A DNA stretch of 47,333 bases from an uncultured Blautia sp. (GTDB lineage Bacteria; Bacillota; Clostridia; Lachnospirales; Lachnospiraceae): NCBI RefSeq assembly GCF_934371575.1, contig NZ_CAKRNY010000030.1, forward strand, positions 1-47,333. Reading direction: 5' to 3'. The notes under the pieces were generated by a model. The model searched no databases, was not told the DNA's origin, and saw only the letters and a list, made by a program, of their open reading frames with translations. How positions within the stretch are numbered: position 1 is the first letter of the stretch; each line of letters starts with the position of its first letter. Below are positions 7,615-15,750 of the stretch, one piece after another. A program made the position numbers and the translations under genes.

Positions 7615-7797
7615 CTATGCCTCCTCCTGCAACCATTCCAACAGACAACCATAACTATCTTCTGTTTCCTGTGTATCATCTTCTACCATCAAGGAAACGC
7701 AAAGATTATCGTATTCGTCGTAAAAATGATCTATGTTATGTATCCACTCTGCCAATGCTTCATCGTTCATTGAACGTATCATATCGCCTTTTGTCAT
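7615..7797 (-). CDS. Hypothetical small acidic protein, 60 aa
   Basis: MTKGDMIRSMNDEALAEWI followed by an acidic region. Such 'MNDExLAxW' small proteins recur in Clostridia phage accessory operons. Overlaps the upstream gene by four bases (ATGA). Confidence 0.6.
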   Translation of the reverse strand: MTKGDMIRSMNDEALAEWIHNIDHFYDEYDNLCVSLMVEDDTQETEDSYGCLLEWLQEEA

Positions 7798-8009
7798 CGT
7801 ACTGCCTCCACATACTGAACACTATTTGCTCTGCAATTAAATTCCGGGCAAAGGGAACTCCAAAGGCTTGCGAGATCTTTCATATCTTCTGCGTCCAACT
7901 CTGTTTCATCTTCTGTTCCGCACTTGTTGATAAAGCCAATCCGATATGTATATGTTCGTCCGCCATATGCCTTTCTTACAACACCTTTTCCAGCTTCTCT
8001 GATTGTCAT
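7794..8009 (-). CDS. Hypothetical phage protein, 71 aa
   Basis: N-terminal basic beta region (GGRTYTYRIGFINKCG) followed by an acidic helix. Overlaps both neighbours by four bases. Unknown function. Confidence 0.55.
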   Translation of the reverse strand: MTIREAGKGVVRKAYGGRTYTYRIGFINKCGTEDETELDAEDMKDLASLWSSLCPEFNCRANSVQYVEAVR

Positions 8010-8545
8010 TTTCCCTCACCCTCGCTATCTGCTGGATCACTGCCATTTTTCAAATATTCCTCCGCCTCTTCCGGTGTCATAACCCCAGCGGCTACCATTT
8101 CTTTAGTGACAGCGTGCATGATTCTTTTCCCTGCTTCTTCCTCTACAACAACTCTTTTTACTCCACCAATGTTGGTAATGATAACCTCGTCTTCGGAAGC
8201 TCCGCAGTTTTTAAAAAGCTTCTGCATGTCTTCACCGATATCATTCCATCCACCGCAGGCTCTTTCTTTCAGAAATTCCAAGGCGTTTCGCTTTGCCCAA
8301 CACAGTTCATATCGCCCATACTGTGCCGCCGTAGTTCCTTGTCTCAATGCACACTCTGTACACAATGTAGAAGCCCCCTGTGCCTTTACCACATCCAGCA
8401 GGGGCATTTCCCAGCACTCCCTTCCACAATTAGGACATGTGGTTAGCTTCCAGCCTTCTCGCCCTTCTGAGACGTTTCTACGGAGTGGCATACACGCCAC
8501 CCCGCCTCGGTCATTTTTACTCCTCGGACTTATTCTCAGATCCAT
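8006..8545 (-). CDS. Zinc-knuckle phage protein, 179 aa
   Basis: Contains TTCPNCGRECW and STLCTECALRQG, two CxxC-type pairs that probably bind one zinc ion. The C-terminal helix (VTKEMVAAGVMTPEEAEEYL) follows. AAAGGAGATAACG precedes the ATG at 8545. A second in-frame ATG at 8491 (MPLRRNVSEGREGW) after a G-rich stretch is a fair alternative. The gene overlaps the end of the upstream gene by 29 bases. Confidence 0.55.
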   Translation of the reverse strand: MDLRISPRSKNDRGGVACMPLRRNVSEGREGWKLTTCPNCGRECWEMPLLDVVKAQGASTLCTECALRQGTTAAQYGRYELCWAKRNALEFLKERACGGWNDIGEDMQKLFKNCGASEDEVIITNIGGVKRVVVEEEAGKRIMHAVTKEMVAAGVMTPEEAEEYLKNGSDPADSEGEGK

Positions 8546-9182
8546 CGTTATCTCCTTTCGTACCATTTGCCATCATAAACAGCTCCTTGTAAACATCACG
8601 CTCTGCTTCCAGTCGGATAATGCTGGTCTTCAACTTTTCTACATTCTCCTGCGGTACTTCTGGCTGCATATTGTCCAGCTTCTTGCAACAATCCGCAACC
8701 TGCTTGCACAACATTTCCAGTTCTTCCGTCACCATCGCTTCGCCGCCCTGTGGAACATATTCTGGTGCCGGTGCTGTTTCCCGGTCAATTACCAATCCCA
8801 TAGCTTTTGCAATGCTGGCCTGAATATCTGTAAATTCCTGATCCTTAATGGTTTTCACGTAACCATTGATCTTATCATAGTAAACATAAGCCGGTCTGCC
8901 CGCGTCCGCGTACATTATAGATCTGCCAATAATCTTGACGTTGTTTTCTCTGTATTTCTTCTCTCTCAGCAGTAAAGCGGTAGCATAGTCTTCATGACAT
9001 TTCAGCAGCAAGAAGTCCTGTGCACCATTTGCGCATTCAACAGTTACGATGTCTTTTTCAAAAAATTCTCCATTATTCATGGTGGATCCCCCCCTCGTTG
9101 GATTTTTCATTGTATTTTTGATTGCTTTGTAAGCAGTTTCGTCATAATAGCCGGAGCCATTCTTCCTCAGATCATTTTTCAT
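8517..9182 (-). CDS. Hypothetical phage protein, possible fusion of two ORFs, 221 aa
   Basis: The first 25 residues (MKNDLRKNGSGYYDETAYKA) resemble a separate short protein common in Firmicute phages. After a G7 run (plus-strand C7 at 9088-9094) comes a second ATG at 9080 with its own G-rich ribosome site, starting MNNGEFFEKDIVTVECANG. The C-terminal half has two helical coiled segments. Either one long protein is made from 9182, or two overlapping products share the frame. No enzymatic motif seen. Confidence 0.5.
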   Translation of the reverse strand: MKNDLRKNGSGYYDETAYKAIKNTMKNPTRGGSTMNNGEFFEKDIVTVECANGAQDFLLLKCHEDYATALLLREKKYRENNVKIIGRSIMYADAGRPAYVYYDKINGYVKTIKDQEFTDIQASIAKAMGLVIDRETAPAPEYVPQGGEAMVTEELEMLCKQVADCCKKLDNMQPEVPQENVEKLKTSIIRLEAERDVYKELFMMANGTKGDNDGSENKSEE

Positions 9183-9864
9183 CTGCCATTTTCTTCTTTC
9201 TCAGTTTTTCCATCATTTCCTCTGCTTTGGTATATGGAATCAGTGGATTGTTCTCTGTGAAATCTGGTGCAAACTCTTTATATCCTGCTGGTGTACATTC
9301 ATCATTGGAAACCTCTACGTATCTCGTAGAGCTGCACCAACTTCCAACCAAATTAAAATTCTCTCCATTACTTCTGCGGTAATCGCCACCGCCTCTGTCA
9401 TTTCCCATTGCCAGCAGCAAGCCCAGTGGTGCAACACTCGAAAGAACAGGCTTCTTTGCTTCATCGTCCCACCATACCCACTCAACCGGGCATTTACTCA
9501 GATCAATAAACTGTTTCTTGCGGTGGTTGTAAATCCTCTTCCAGTCATGGAACTCTGCGTCCACTTCCTCTGTAATATCCTTGAAATTCTCTGTGGCATA
9601 GCCATACACATTATCAGTTCCAAGTTCATCTGCCATTTCCTTATACTCGGCAAACCAGTTTTCATCGCTATATTCCAGATCTGCATAATCGCCAACCACA
9701 TACACCCTGTCTCCCTTCCAACTTCCAGCGATCAGGTTCATAAGAGCGCAGGCCATGTCTGCTCTGCAATACGACCATTCCATCAGCTTTGCACCGCAAT
9801 CCAGCGGCCAAGGTTCTACAAATTCTCTTTTATCAAAATTTACCAGCTTATAATACTGTCCCAT
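9172..9864 (-). CDS. Conserved phage hypothetical protein, 230 aa
   Basis: Begins MGQYYKLVNFDKREFVEPWP and contains a GDRVYVVGDYAD segment, the layout of a conserved but uncharacterised phage protein seen in many gut Firmicute phages. GAAAGGAGAAAACT precedes the ATG. Rich in Trp and Asp, soluble. Function unknown. Confidence 0.65.
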   Translation of the reverse strand: MGQYYKLVNFDKREFVEPWPLDCGAKLMEWSYCRADMACALMNLIAGSWKGDRVYVVGDYADLEYSDENWFAEYKEMADELGTDNVYGYATENFKDITEEVDAEFHDWKRIYNHRKKQFIDLSKCPVEWVWWDDEAKKPVLSSVAPLGLLLAMGNDRGGGDYRRSNGENFNLVGSWCSSTRYVEVSNDECTPAGYKEFAPDFTENNPLIPYTKAEEMMEKLRKKKMADEK

Positions 9865-9907
9865 AGTTTTCTCCTTTCTTTAATTGCCTCCTGCGTGATC
9901 TTTGCAA

Positions 9908-10690
9908 TCATACTGTACCCAAACTGCACCCTGTGCAACCTTTACAGTCATGCTGTACCCAGTTACCGTTCTCGTCCTTGTGGTAGCATTTTGACATTTC
10001 ACCCCAGCACAACTCATAGCAGCTATAGGCTTCTTTTGAGCAATTTTCATAATATCCAACTGATTCCTCTGCCTCTTTGCCGTTCTCAAAAATTCTGTAC
10101 CCGGTATTGTTTCCGGTATCTTCATCAGCCCACCAATGCTCAATCTTTATTCCCGGATACATTTCTGCCAGCTTTCTGATTACCGGTTCTGGATTCGCCC
10201 ATGCTGTGCTGAACTTAATACAGTCCGTTCCTTCTGCCTCGTTGTCGTAAGCGTTCCATTTTGTATCCCAGTTTGCAATGCGCCAGTCATACCATGAGGC
10301 GTAGCCATAATTTTCGAGATTTTCCACATAGGTTTTTCCATCCTCATACATTTTCTTGCGCTTTGACTCTGTTTCATCAAACGCTCGCTCCATAACCCTG
10401 TTGAACATCCTCTGAATCCATTCTTCGCTTCCAAACATGTTGTTTGCGATTATTTTTGCGATCACAGCTTTCTTCTCTGCTGAAACTCTGCTTACTGGCA
10501 CTGTACATCTATCAGTTAAATAATAGATTGCATAGTCGTCTACCATAGACCCACTATCCATATTCAGACTCTCTGGCATTGGAATCATTTTATTGAAATC
10601 AAATCCCTTACTTCCGTCGTCATATGTTCGGAATAATGGAAACTCTGTTATTCCCTGCATTTTAATTACATTTCTTACATGATTTGGCAT
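9908..10690 (-). CDS. Api92-like phage protein, 260 aa, with altered C-terminus
   Basis: MPNHVRNVIKMQG is the typical start of the Api92/DUF1281 ferredoxin-like family of phage proteins. The central FSTAWANPEPVIRKLAEMYPG and HWWADEDTGNNTG are the usual family landmarks. The tail WVQHDCKGCTGCSLGTV ends in a tandem 40-base imperfect duplication. The second copy in the original frame would read WVQYDCKDHAGG, so the real C-terminus has probably been shifted. Role in phage biology unknown. Confidence 0.7.
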   Translation of the reverse strand: MPNHVRNVIKMQGITEFPLFRTYDDGSKGFDFNKMIPMPESLNMDSGSMVDDYAIYYLTDRCTVPVSRVSAEKKAVIAKIIANNMFGSEEWIQRMFNRVMERAFDETESKRKKMYEDGKTYVENLENYGYASWYDWRIANWDTKWNAYDNEAEGTDCIKFSTAWANPEPVIRKLAEMYPGIKIEHWWADEDTGNNTGYRIFENGKEAEESVGYYENCSKEAYSCYELCWGEMSKCYHKDENGNWVQHDCKGCTGCSLGTV

Positions 10691-10894
10691 TTATTCTTCA
10701 TCCTCCCTTGTCCAATATCCAACTTTATTTCCGTTGAGATCCATAATTGATCCAGACTCTTTTCCTTCTCGCAACTCTGCTGCTACTTTTCTCATGATTC
10801 TTGAAATTTCAATTCCTTCAAAAGCCTTATCTTCGCCGCCGGTTTCTGGATCTTTAAATGCAGCACCGCCGGTTTCAATCTCCATTCTGAACAT
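10691..10894 (-). CDS. Hypothetical small protein, 67 aa
   Basis: First gene after promoter O4. GGGAGGGAGAAC precedes the ATG. Sequence MFRMEIETGGAAFKDP... is mainly a helix between two short strands, a common small-protein type in phage operons near Api92-like genes. No function known. Confidence 0.65.
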   Translation of the reverse strand: MFRMEIETGGAAFKDPETGGEDKAFEGIEISRIMRKVAAELREGKESGSIMDLNGNKVGYWTREDEE

Positions 10895-10936
10895 GTTCTC
10901 CCTCCCTTCTGCTCGTTTTTGTATGCTTATACGGCA

Positions 10937-10965
10937 ATTACAGCATACATTTGTAAGTCATTGTC
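10937..10965 (-). promoter_or_regulatory. Repressor-type operator/promoter O4
   Basis: Minus-strand GACAAT (10965-10960), 17 bp and TGTAAT (10942-10937). The spacer GCATACATTTGTAAGTC is a copy of the shared operator. The -35 box is weak, so the promoter may need an activator or be low level. Confidence 0.55.
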
Positions 10966-10968
10966 GTA

Positions 10969-10997
10969 AAAAAATAGACCGCTGCATTACTGCGGTA
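10969..10997 (-). terminator. Terminator upstream of O4
   Basis: On the minus strand ACCGC pairs with GCGGT, followed by a T7 tract, just after the stop of the 10998 gene. Confidence 0.6.
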
Positions 10998-11408
10998 TTA
11001 CCATGTTCTTTCAAGCCCTCCGGCTACTGTTCTTCTAATTCCAATGCTGCCAAATTCGCTGCAATCGTCAGCGTCCATATTTTTTACATACACCAACTGC
11101 TGACCTGCCATCAAATCATCATTATCCAGTGTCCATTCGCCCACATCTACTCCAACATACAGGATACTGTACATCAGCCCAATATTCGTCGGTGTCTTAA
11201 TCAGATGATATACTACTTTATTATGAGTCTCTTCAAACTCTTTTACCATCTGCTGTTCCTCTTCCGTCAGCCAGTAAAGCAGTCCCGGTCCTTCGGATCT
11301 GTTCAGCTTGTCTTCCTCTTTGAACTCCTGAACTGCATTAGGATGCAGTCCCAAGTAAAGCATTCTGCTAAGTGCTTCTTTTTTCATCATTTCTTTGGTT
11401 GCGTCCAT
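10998..11408 (-). CDS. Hypothetical phage protein, 136 aa
   Basis: MDATKEMMKKEALSRMLYLG followed by YWLTEEEQQMVKEFEE and a beta-rich C-terminus (YSILYVGVDVGEW). A conserved type in Lachnospiraceae phages with no assigned role. Terminator follows at once. Confidence 0.65.
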   Translation of the reverse strand: MDATKEMMKKEALSRMLYLGLHPNAVQEFKEEDKLNRSEGPGLLYWLTEEEQQMVKEFEETHNKVVYHLIKTPTNIGLMYSILYVGVDVGEWTLDNDDLMAGQQLVYVKNMDADDCSEFGSIGIRRTVAGGLERTW

Positions 11409-11410
11409 TC

Positions 11411-11614
11411 TTAATGGCCCTCCTCGTATTTATCTGTCTTGCGGTATTTAATTTCATTCAGCATGATCCTTGATACTTCCGGCAATCGCAGGCTTTCCAT
11501 GCATCCATTGTGAAGTCCACTTTCTTCATTCCACCGCGCAATCGGACATTTGTTGCATAATGTATTCGTACAAAACTCTCCAATCTGCCGAATTGTCAGT
11601 TCTTTGTTGCTCAT
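11411..11614 (-). CDS. Cysteine-rich hypothetical protein, 67 aa
   Basis: FCTNTLCNKCPIARW is a compact C-x4-C-x2-C knuckle, with a further Cys in NGCMES. Overlaps the upstream gene by four bases. Likely metal-binding; function unknown. Confidence 0.6.
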   Translation of the reverse strand: MSNKELTIRQIGEFCTNTLCNKCPIARWNEESGLHNGCMESLRLPEVSRIMLNEIKYRKTDKYEEGH

Positions 11615-11925
11615 ATCTTCTCAACTCCTGCTGGAAGATCAGCAATCTCTATAGTTTCCATAGGCATCCATGCGTGCACTCTCTCGCCTTTAATGCTTCC
11701 ACACTCTTCCGTCCATGCCATGCCAGTTTCTGGTTCGTTGTCCATTATCCAGCCTTTCAGATCTGGGTTTTTATCAAGATCTGCAAAATATCTTGAGCAA
11801 ACCTCTGCATAATACTTGCCCTTACACTGATTGTTTACCCACGCTGGATAAATCAATGTTACCCAGTAAACTCCCGGTTCTTTTGGATTTCCGTCTTTCT
11901 CAACATATTTCCACTGTGCTTTCAT
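11611..11925 (-). CDS. DUF551-like protein, 104 aa
   Basis: Shows the pattern W-x5-DGNPKEPGVYWVTL near the start and AWMPME near the end, as in DUF551-like phage proteins. GAAAGGAGAAAACA precedes the ATG. Function unknown. Confidence 0.6.
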   Translation of the reverse strand: MKAQWKYVEKDGNPKEPGVYWVTLIYPAWVNNQCKGKYYAEVCSRYFADLDKNPDLKGWIMDNEPETGMAWTEECGSIKGERVHAWMPMETIEIADLPAGVEKI

Positions 11926-11951
11926 TGTTTTCTCCTTTCTGTTTCATCAGT

Positions 11952-12539
11952 TTACGCCGCTTTGATAACGCTTCTTAATGACTTCAAAAACTCCTTCCAT
12001 TTGGCTTCGTGAATAACATCGTCATATTCACCTTTACCGACATCAACAATGTATCCATTTCCAATTCTGCACCAGTAGCCCTCGTCGTCCTTTCGGAGCA
12101 TTAAGATTGCCGGCTGCTTTTTCTTCGGAATATATCCCATAAGCCACATATTGATCTCTGGCTCTTCTGCAGATTCTTCTGCTGCCGTCTCACTGGTTTC
12201 CGCTTCGGTAATTTCTGCCTTTTCCTCTTCGGAAACAACTTCCTGTGTTTCTTCCTCAACAGCTTCCGACTGCTCTGTTACCTGCTGTTCCGCCGCCTGT
12301 TCTTCGACAACTTCGCTGGTTTCTGCTGTTTCAGTAGCTTCATTGATTTCATGTACATAAGCTCTGGCTGCTGAAATACATTTCTTCTTGTTCTCGCCTG
12401 TAACCACCTGCTCGCCATCCGGCGTTTTTGCTAACCAGTAAGAAACCATACCGTTCTTGTCTGCTGCTGCGTTCTCAGGATCATAATTTTCAACCTTTTC
12501 AAAAGTCATATCCTTAAATCTTAATGTTGTATTTGCCAT
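11952..12539 (-). CDS. Protein with Glu/Ala-rich linker, 195 aa
   Basis: First gene after promoter O3. An N-terminal folded part (residues 1-65) is joined by about 65 residues of Glu/Ala/Thr/Val low complexity to a C-terminal folded part (MWLMGYIPKKKQ...). The low-complexity part is probably disordered and variable in length. No named domain recognised. GGAGGATACGAGC precedes the ATG. Confidence 0.65.
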   Translation of the reverse strand: MANTTLRFKDMTFEKVENYDPENAAADKNGMVSYWLAKTPDGEQVVTGENKKKCISAARAYVHEINEATETAETSEVVEEQAAEQQVTEQSEAVEEETQEVVSEEEKAEITEAETSETAAEESAEEPEINMWLMGYIPKKKQPAILMLRKDDEGYWCRIGNGYIVDVGKGEYDDVIHEAKWKEFLKSLRSVIKAA

Positions 12540-12584
12540 GCTCGTATCCTCCTTGTAAAAGCTCTCTTGTTTTTATCTGTCTCT

Positions 12585-12613
12585 ATTCTAGCTTACATAT
12601 GTAAGTTTGTCAA
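12585..12613 (-). promoter_or_regulatory. Repressor-type operator/promoter O3 (strongest)
   Basis: Minus-strand TTGACA (12613-12608), 17 bp and TAGAAT (12590-12585). The spacer, GCTTACATATGTAAGTT on the plus strand, holds a perfect palindrome CTTACATATGTAAG. Best example of the shared operator; a repressor bound here would cover both boxes. A second half-matched copy lies near 12650. Confidence 0.8.
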
Positions 12614-12696
12614 TACTTTTCACACACTTTTTTAAGTTATTTTTATGAATTAGCTTACATTTGTTGGTCTTCCGAGCACAGCAAATACACCTGAGA

Positions 12697-12951
12697 TTAT
12701 TCCATCAACTTTCGTGTGATCCGGCACCGCAGCTCCGGGCCATCGTCTGTCGAGATCTGCAACAGTTCCCAGTCGCTTCCGCTCGGACTGAAGCTCACAT
12801 ATCCATCTACCGCCATTGATACCGAAATCACATCCTCTACACCATGCTTTTCAAGCGCCTCTCTGATTGCACAAATATGCGGCCACATATCCTGACACAG
12901 TGCTGCCATTTCCTGCTCATTGATTTTCTTGACTTTTACTTCTTCTGCCAT
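12697..12951 (-). CDS. Hypothetical phage protein, 84 aa
   Basis: MAEEVKVKKINEQEMAALCQ followed by a helix and a beta-rich C-terminus. GGAGGAAAAATT precedes the ATG. Last gene of its block before promoter O3. Unknown function. Confidence 0.6.
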   Translation of the reverse strand: MAEEVKVKKINEQEMAALCQDMWPHICAIREALEKHGVEDVISVSMAVDGYVSFSPSGSDWELLQISTDDGPELRCRITRKLME

Positions 12952-12963
12952 AATTTTTCCTCC

Positions 12964-13149
12964 TTATGCCACTACCGGCTCTCTGTGTTTTTCTAATCTT
13001 ACATCTGCTCTGCCAGCCAGATTTTCTCTGTATTCTCGCAGGCTTCTTTTGGCATCTGCTCGGGTGTACTCGCTGTTTTCACACTCCCAGCCGTATCCCC
13101 AGTTCGTCATGATGTCCCATCTGTCTTTGGTCTTCCGCTTATATGCCAT
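12964..13149 (-). CDS. Small basic hypothetical protein, 61 aa
   Basis: Start at ATG 13149 after AAAGGGAAAAGCC. Basic, aromatic protein (MAYKRKTKDRWDIMTNWGYG) ending in an Arg-rich helix; a nucleic-acid contact is possible but not shown. Confidence 0.6.
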   Translation of the reverse strand: MAYKRKTKDRWDIMTNWGYGWECENSEYTRADAKRSLREYRENLAGRADVRLEKHREPVVA

Positions 13150-13162
13150 GGCTTTTCCCTTT

Positions 13163-13540
13163 CTATTCTCCAATATAGTTGTATTCTTCGTAGCCATCTT
13201 CATAAATCGCTACATCATGGTACGGTTCGGTTCGCCATCCTACGATTTTACCATGCAATTTTTCTGCAGGTGTTTTATGATCTTTTGTCGGAATTATGGT
13301 TCCATCCATAAAGCCCAAAGCAATGTCATGGTCCGACATCCCACGCTTTTCCGCTTCATCTTCTGTTATCGGTACCTCGGATTCACACAGGATCCCCATA
13401 GATTCCATGCACTCCAATCTCGTCAGCTCGTCGTAAGCAATTTCAAGATCAGCATCCACATTAAAGCCCTGCTGCTTTTTCTCATGCAGCATCTCAATTT
13501 TCTTCTGCTGCTTTCTTTTCTTTCTTCCTACTTCAGTCAT
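13163..13540 (-). CDS. Hypothetical phage protein, 125 aa
   Basis: Very basic N-terminus (GRKKRKQQKKIEMLHEKKQQ) followed by an acidic body ending EDGYEEYNYIGE. Overlaps the upstream gene by four bases. No domain recognised. Confidence 0.6.
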   Translation of the reverse strand: MTEVGRKKRKQQKKIEMLHEKKQQGFNVDADLEIAYDELTRLECMESMGILCESEVPITEDEAEKRGMSDHDIALGFMDGTIIPTKDHKTPAEKLHGKIVGWRTEPYHDVAIYEDGYEEYNYIGE

Positions 13541-13830
13541 ACTGCCTCCCCATGCCTGTGAATAGCATAAACAATAACCTGATTTGCTTTTCCGGTAACT
13601 CTTTCAAATTCTGCATCATCCATTGGTATCATATAGAGCTGCACAGCTACCAGCGTATCACCAGAGTATATCTTGCATCCATAAAGGACGTGCTGTGCAC
13701 CAGTTTCTCTCAGCAGCTTGGCCGCTCTTTTTCCTCTCTCCACAAGAATCTCCTGTGCAGCTTTTATGCTTGATACACACCGTCCTATAATTCGGTGATC
13801 TTCATAAAACTGCATTGAAACCTGTGCCAT
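13537..13830 (-). CDS. Hypothetical phage protein, 97 aa
   Basis: First gene after promoter O2. ATG at 13830 follows AGGAGGACACAGGAA. Alternating helix and strand (FYEDHRIIGRCVSSIKAAQEI...LVAVQLYMIP). No family assigned. Confidence 0.6.
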   Translation of the reverse strand: MAQVSMQFYEDHRIIGRCVSSIKAAQEILVERGKRAAKLLRETGAQHVLYGCKIYSGDTLVAVQLYMIPMDDAEFERVTGKANQVIVYAIHRHGEAV

Positions 13831-13864
13831 TTCCTGTGTCCTCCTTCCCTTTGTTTCTATCTCT

Positions 13865-13893
13865 ACTCTAGCATACATATGTAAGTTTGTAAA
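13865..13893 (-). promoter_or_regulatory. Repressor-type operator/promoter O2
   Basis: Minus-strand TTTACA (13893-13888), 17 bp and TAGAGT (13870-13865). The spacer is identical to that of O1. A further degenerate palindrome (GCTTACACAGGTAAG) lies at 13933-13947, directly beside the D/T-coding repeat. Confidence 0.7.
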
Positions 13894-13947
13894 GAAAAAT
13901 AACTTACTTTTGTGATTTATTTTTGATTTATCGCTTACACAGGTAAG

Positions 13948-14081
13948 TTGATTTCCTTATCCGTTTCGGTATCTGTATCCTTATCTGTGACCGTATCTGT
14001 ATCTGTTTCCGTATCCGTATCGGGTTTTTTGGGTTTTCGGAAATATCCCAGAAAACCCACCGGTTATTTCGTCACATAAAT
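13948..14081. repeat. D/T-coding repeat, copy A
   Basis: Low-complexity run of CCGTATC/CTGTATC hexamer-like units, then a CGGGTTTTTTGGGTTTT element and a CCGGTTATT element. The same order recurs at 17753-17870. On the minus strand it reads as alternating Asp-Thr/Glu-Thr codons, the usual low-complexity region of DUF6291/DnaD-like replisome genes. It is therefore probably a remnant of the gene ending at 14100. Confidence 0.7.
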
Positions 14082-14099
14082 CATACCGTCTGGTTTACG

Positions 14100-14537
14100 C
14101 TACACAACAGCTTTCAATGTCAGCAGATAACTCTTCTCCGCTGGTTCTGTGCCTGCTGCCGGTTCCACAGGAACGCCGTTTGATACCAGCTCCGTAGCTA
14201 CGCTGCCGCCTGTAGGATCGCTCTTTTCTGCTTTTACTGGTTCTAATACCCCCTCTGCACTTTCAGTCTTTTTCACGCCTTTCTTTGGCCTGCCGCCTTT
14301 CATGCCGTTCTTTCTGTTCTGTTCGCAACGGCGTTCATACTTCTCACAGTCATAATCCATCTGCTGTCTGATAAACAGAAATGCAATCTGTTCCATACCA
14401 CTGAGATTTTTTGGTTCCTCTCCATTCCTGTAGTTCACCAGTGCCTTGAACAGCCGGCCCGCCTCGCTATCGGTCAGGGCATTCACCTGTTCCGCATAGC
14501 TGCCGTAAATTTTGAATGCACTTTTCTTATCTACCAT
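14100..14537 (-). CDS. DUF6291-type replisome protein, truncated C-terminus, 145 aa
   Basis: Residues 1-90 (AFKIYGSYAEQVNALTDSEAG...ALVNYRN, then AFLFIRQQMDYDCEKYERRCEQN and NGMKGGRPKKG) match the N-terminal part of DUF6291 proteins, which act with DnaD-like domains in loading the phage replisome. The paralogue at 41640 has the same part plus a full C-terminal domain. Here the second half is replaced by a low-complexity tail ending at 14100, followed by a D/T repeat. I read this as a decayed or recombined copy. Confidence 0.65.
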   Translation of the reverse strand: MVDKKSAFKIYGSYAEQVNALTDSEAGRLFKALVNYRNGEEPKNLSGMEQIAFLFIRQQMDYDCEKYERRCEQNRKNGMKGGRPKKGVKKTESAEGVLEPVKAEKSDPTGGSVATELVSNGVPVEPAAGTEPAEKSYLLTLKAVV

Positions 14538-14725
14538 CAGTTCATCACCTCGCCTTTCTGCATTTTCTCATATGCCTGCGCCGCGGCTCTCACAAACTCC
14601 TGCTGATCCGCTTCACAGAATGTATCGTAGATACACCAAATCAAATCCTGCACGCCAAACATCTTCACCATAGCTTTCAAAACGCACCCTGCACCCTCCG
14701 GGCTTTTCATCAATGTTTCCAGCAT
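14537..14725 (-). CDS. Hypothetical small protein, 62 aa
   Basis: Helical, with GAGCVLKAMVKMFGVQDLIW. Overlaps the next start by one base, so probably coupled to the DUF6291 gene. Unknown function. Confidence 0.6.
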   Translation of the reverse strand: MLETLMKSPEGAGCVLKAMVKMFGVQDLIWCIYDTFCEADQQEFVRAAAQAYEKMQKGEVMN

Positions 14726-14744
14726 CTTATCCCACCCTTTCTTC

Positions 14745-15014
14745 CTATGCGATTCTATTTTTGTCTTTGCTAAAATCTACGCTCTCTCTGTCCCAGCCCC
14801 AGTTAGCTTTTTCTCTTTCTCGAATATATTCCTGCTGCACTAAAATCTCTGCCATCACCTGATTTATAATGCTTTCACCAGCAATCCCCTTAACCTCCTC
14901 ATAAACCCCTGTCGTCACAAGGTACATCATGTTGTCAAGTGACTTTTGGTTGTTTCTAAATTTTTCTCTTGTCTGCGCTACTGTAACTGTATTCAGTGAT
15001 TCTGGTTTTTTCAT
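14745..15014 (-). CDS. Hypothetical protein, 89 aa
   Basis: MKKPESLNTVTVAQTREKFR, then a long helix. AAAGGGGACTGCGAACA precedes the ATG. No family recognised. Confidence 0.6.
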   Translation of the reverse strand: MKKPESLNTVTVAQTREKFRNNQKSLDNMMYLVTTGVYEEVKGIAGESIINQVMAEILVQQEYIREREKANWGWDRESVDFSKDKNRIA

Positions 15015-15033
15015 TGTTCGCAGTCCCCTTTCT

Positions 15034-15228
15034 TTATTGTAAAATTGTTACCTTGCACTTGTTGCAAACTCCATCTAAGTCCGCTTCTACCATTTTTTCA
15101 GCAGCGTACTCAAGAATCTGGTCCTGAAACCAGTTGCCTTTAGCCACCATGTGTCCATCTTTGTAAATCTTGATCTCTGTTCTGTCATTAACCGCTGAAA
15201 TAACATTTCTCATTGCCATAACTGCCAT
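15034..15228 (-). CDS. Hypothetical small protein, 64 aa
   Basis: ATG at 15228 follows AAGGATAAAATA. Beta strand-rich start (RTEIKIYKDGHMVAKGNWF), a helix and a CNKC pair near the end. Unknown function. Confidence 0.6.
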   Translation of the reverse strand: MAVMAMRNVISAVNDRTEIKIYKDGHMVAKGNWFQDQILEYAAEKMVEADLDGVCNKCKVTILQ

Positions 15229-15276
15229 TATTTTATCCTTTCTCCGGTTAACCTCCACCGGAAGGATCGCTTTTCA

Positions 15277-15714
15277 TTATTTGCAAATCAGATCATACAG
15301 TTTTGCTTTTAATCTGATGTTTTCATCTTCCAGTCTGTCTGCTCGTTCCTGCTGTTCTTTGCATTTACTCACTGTCGAGCTGTACTTCTCGCCCATTTCT
15401 CTCTGCTCTTTCGCAAGGTTTCTTTTTTCTTCCTCCAGTTCTTCTACAATCCCGCTCAATCTGCTGGCTTCTTTCTGGAAATAATCTCTGTCTTTTTCAG
15501 CCGCTTTTTCTCTCTGTACCGCTGTCTCCGCTTTACGCTCCGCACTTTCTACTCTCTGCTTCATGCTGCATCCAAAATCATTATCAATATTGCTTTCTGC
15601 AATTTCAAAGCATCCCTCAAAAGCCATTGCAATGTAGCTGTCTGTGCCAAGCTCCTCAACCATTTTTCTAATCTGCTCTAATACTTTTCTTTCCTGTTCT
15701 TTTGTTGCTGCCAT
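15277..15714 (-). CDS. Coiled-coil protein, 145 aa
   Basis: Residues about 50-140 form an almost continuous coiled coil (VESAERKAETAVQREKAAEK...LEDENIRLKAKLYDLI). First gene of the leftward arm of the 15.7-kb divergent promoter. GGAGGCTTTAAGAT precedes the ATG. May act as a scaffold or dimeriser; nothing more can be said. Confidence 0.65.
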   Translation of the reverse strand: MAATKEQERKVLEQIRKMVEELGTDSYIAMAFEGCFEIAESNIDNDFGCSMKQRVESAERKAETAVQREKAAEKDRDYFQKEASRLSGIVEELEEEKRNLAKEQREMGEKYSSTVSKCKEQQERADRLEDENIRLKAKLYDLICK

Positions 15715-15750
15715 ATCTTAAAGCCTCCATTTCTTTTTCCTTATGTCTCT

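Noticed and set aside
7512..8975. 487-codon plus-strand ORF
   Set aside because: Antisense to at least five well spaced minus-strand genes with ribosome sites; composition is Ser/Cys/His/Phe-rich as expected for a shadow frame.
13960..14030. Short tandem CCGTATC/CTGTATC units that could look like CRISPR or satellite repeats
   Set aside because: Units are 6-12 bases with no spacers; they encode Asp-Thr runs typical of replisome protein linkers.
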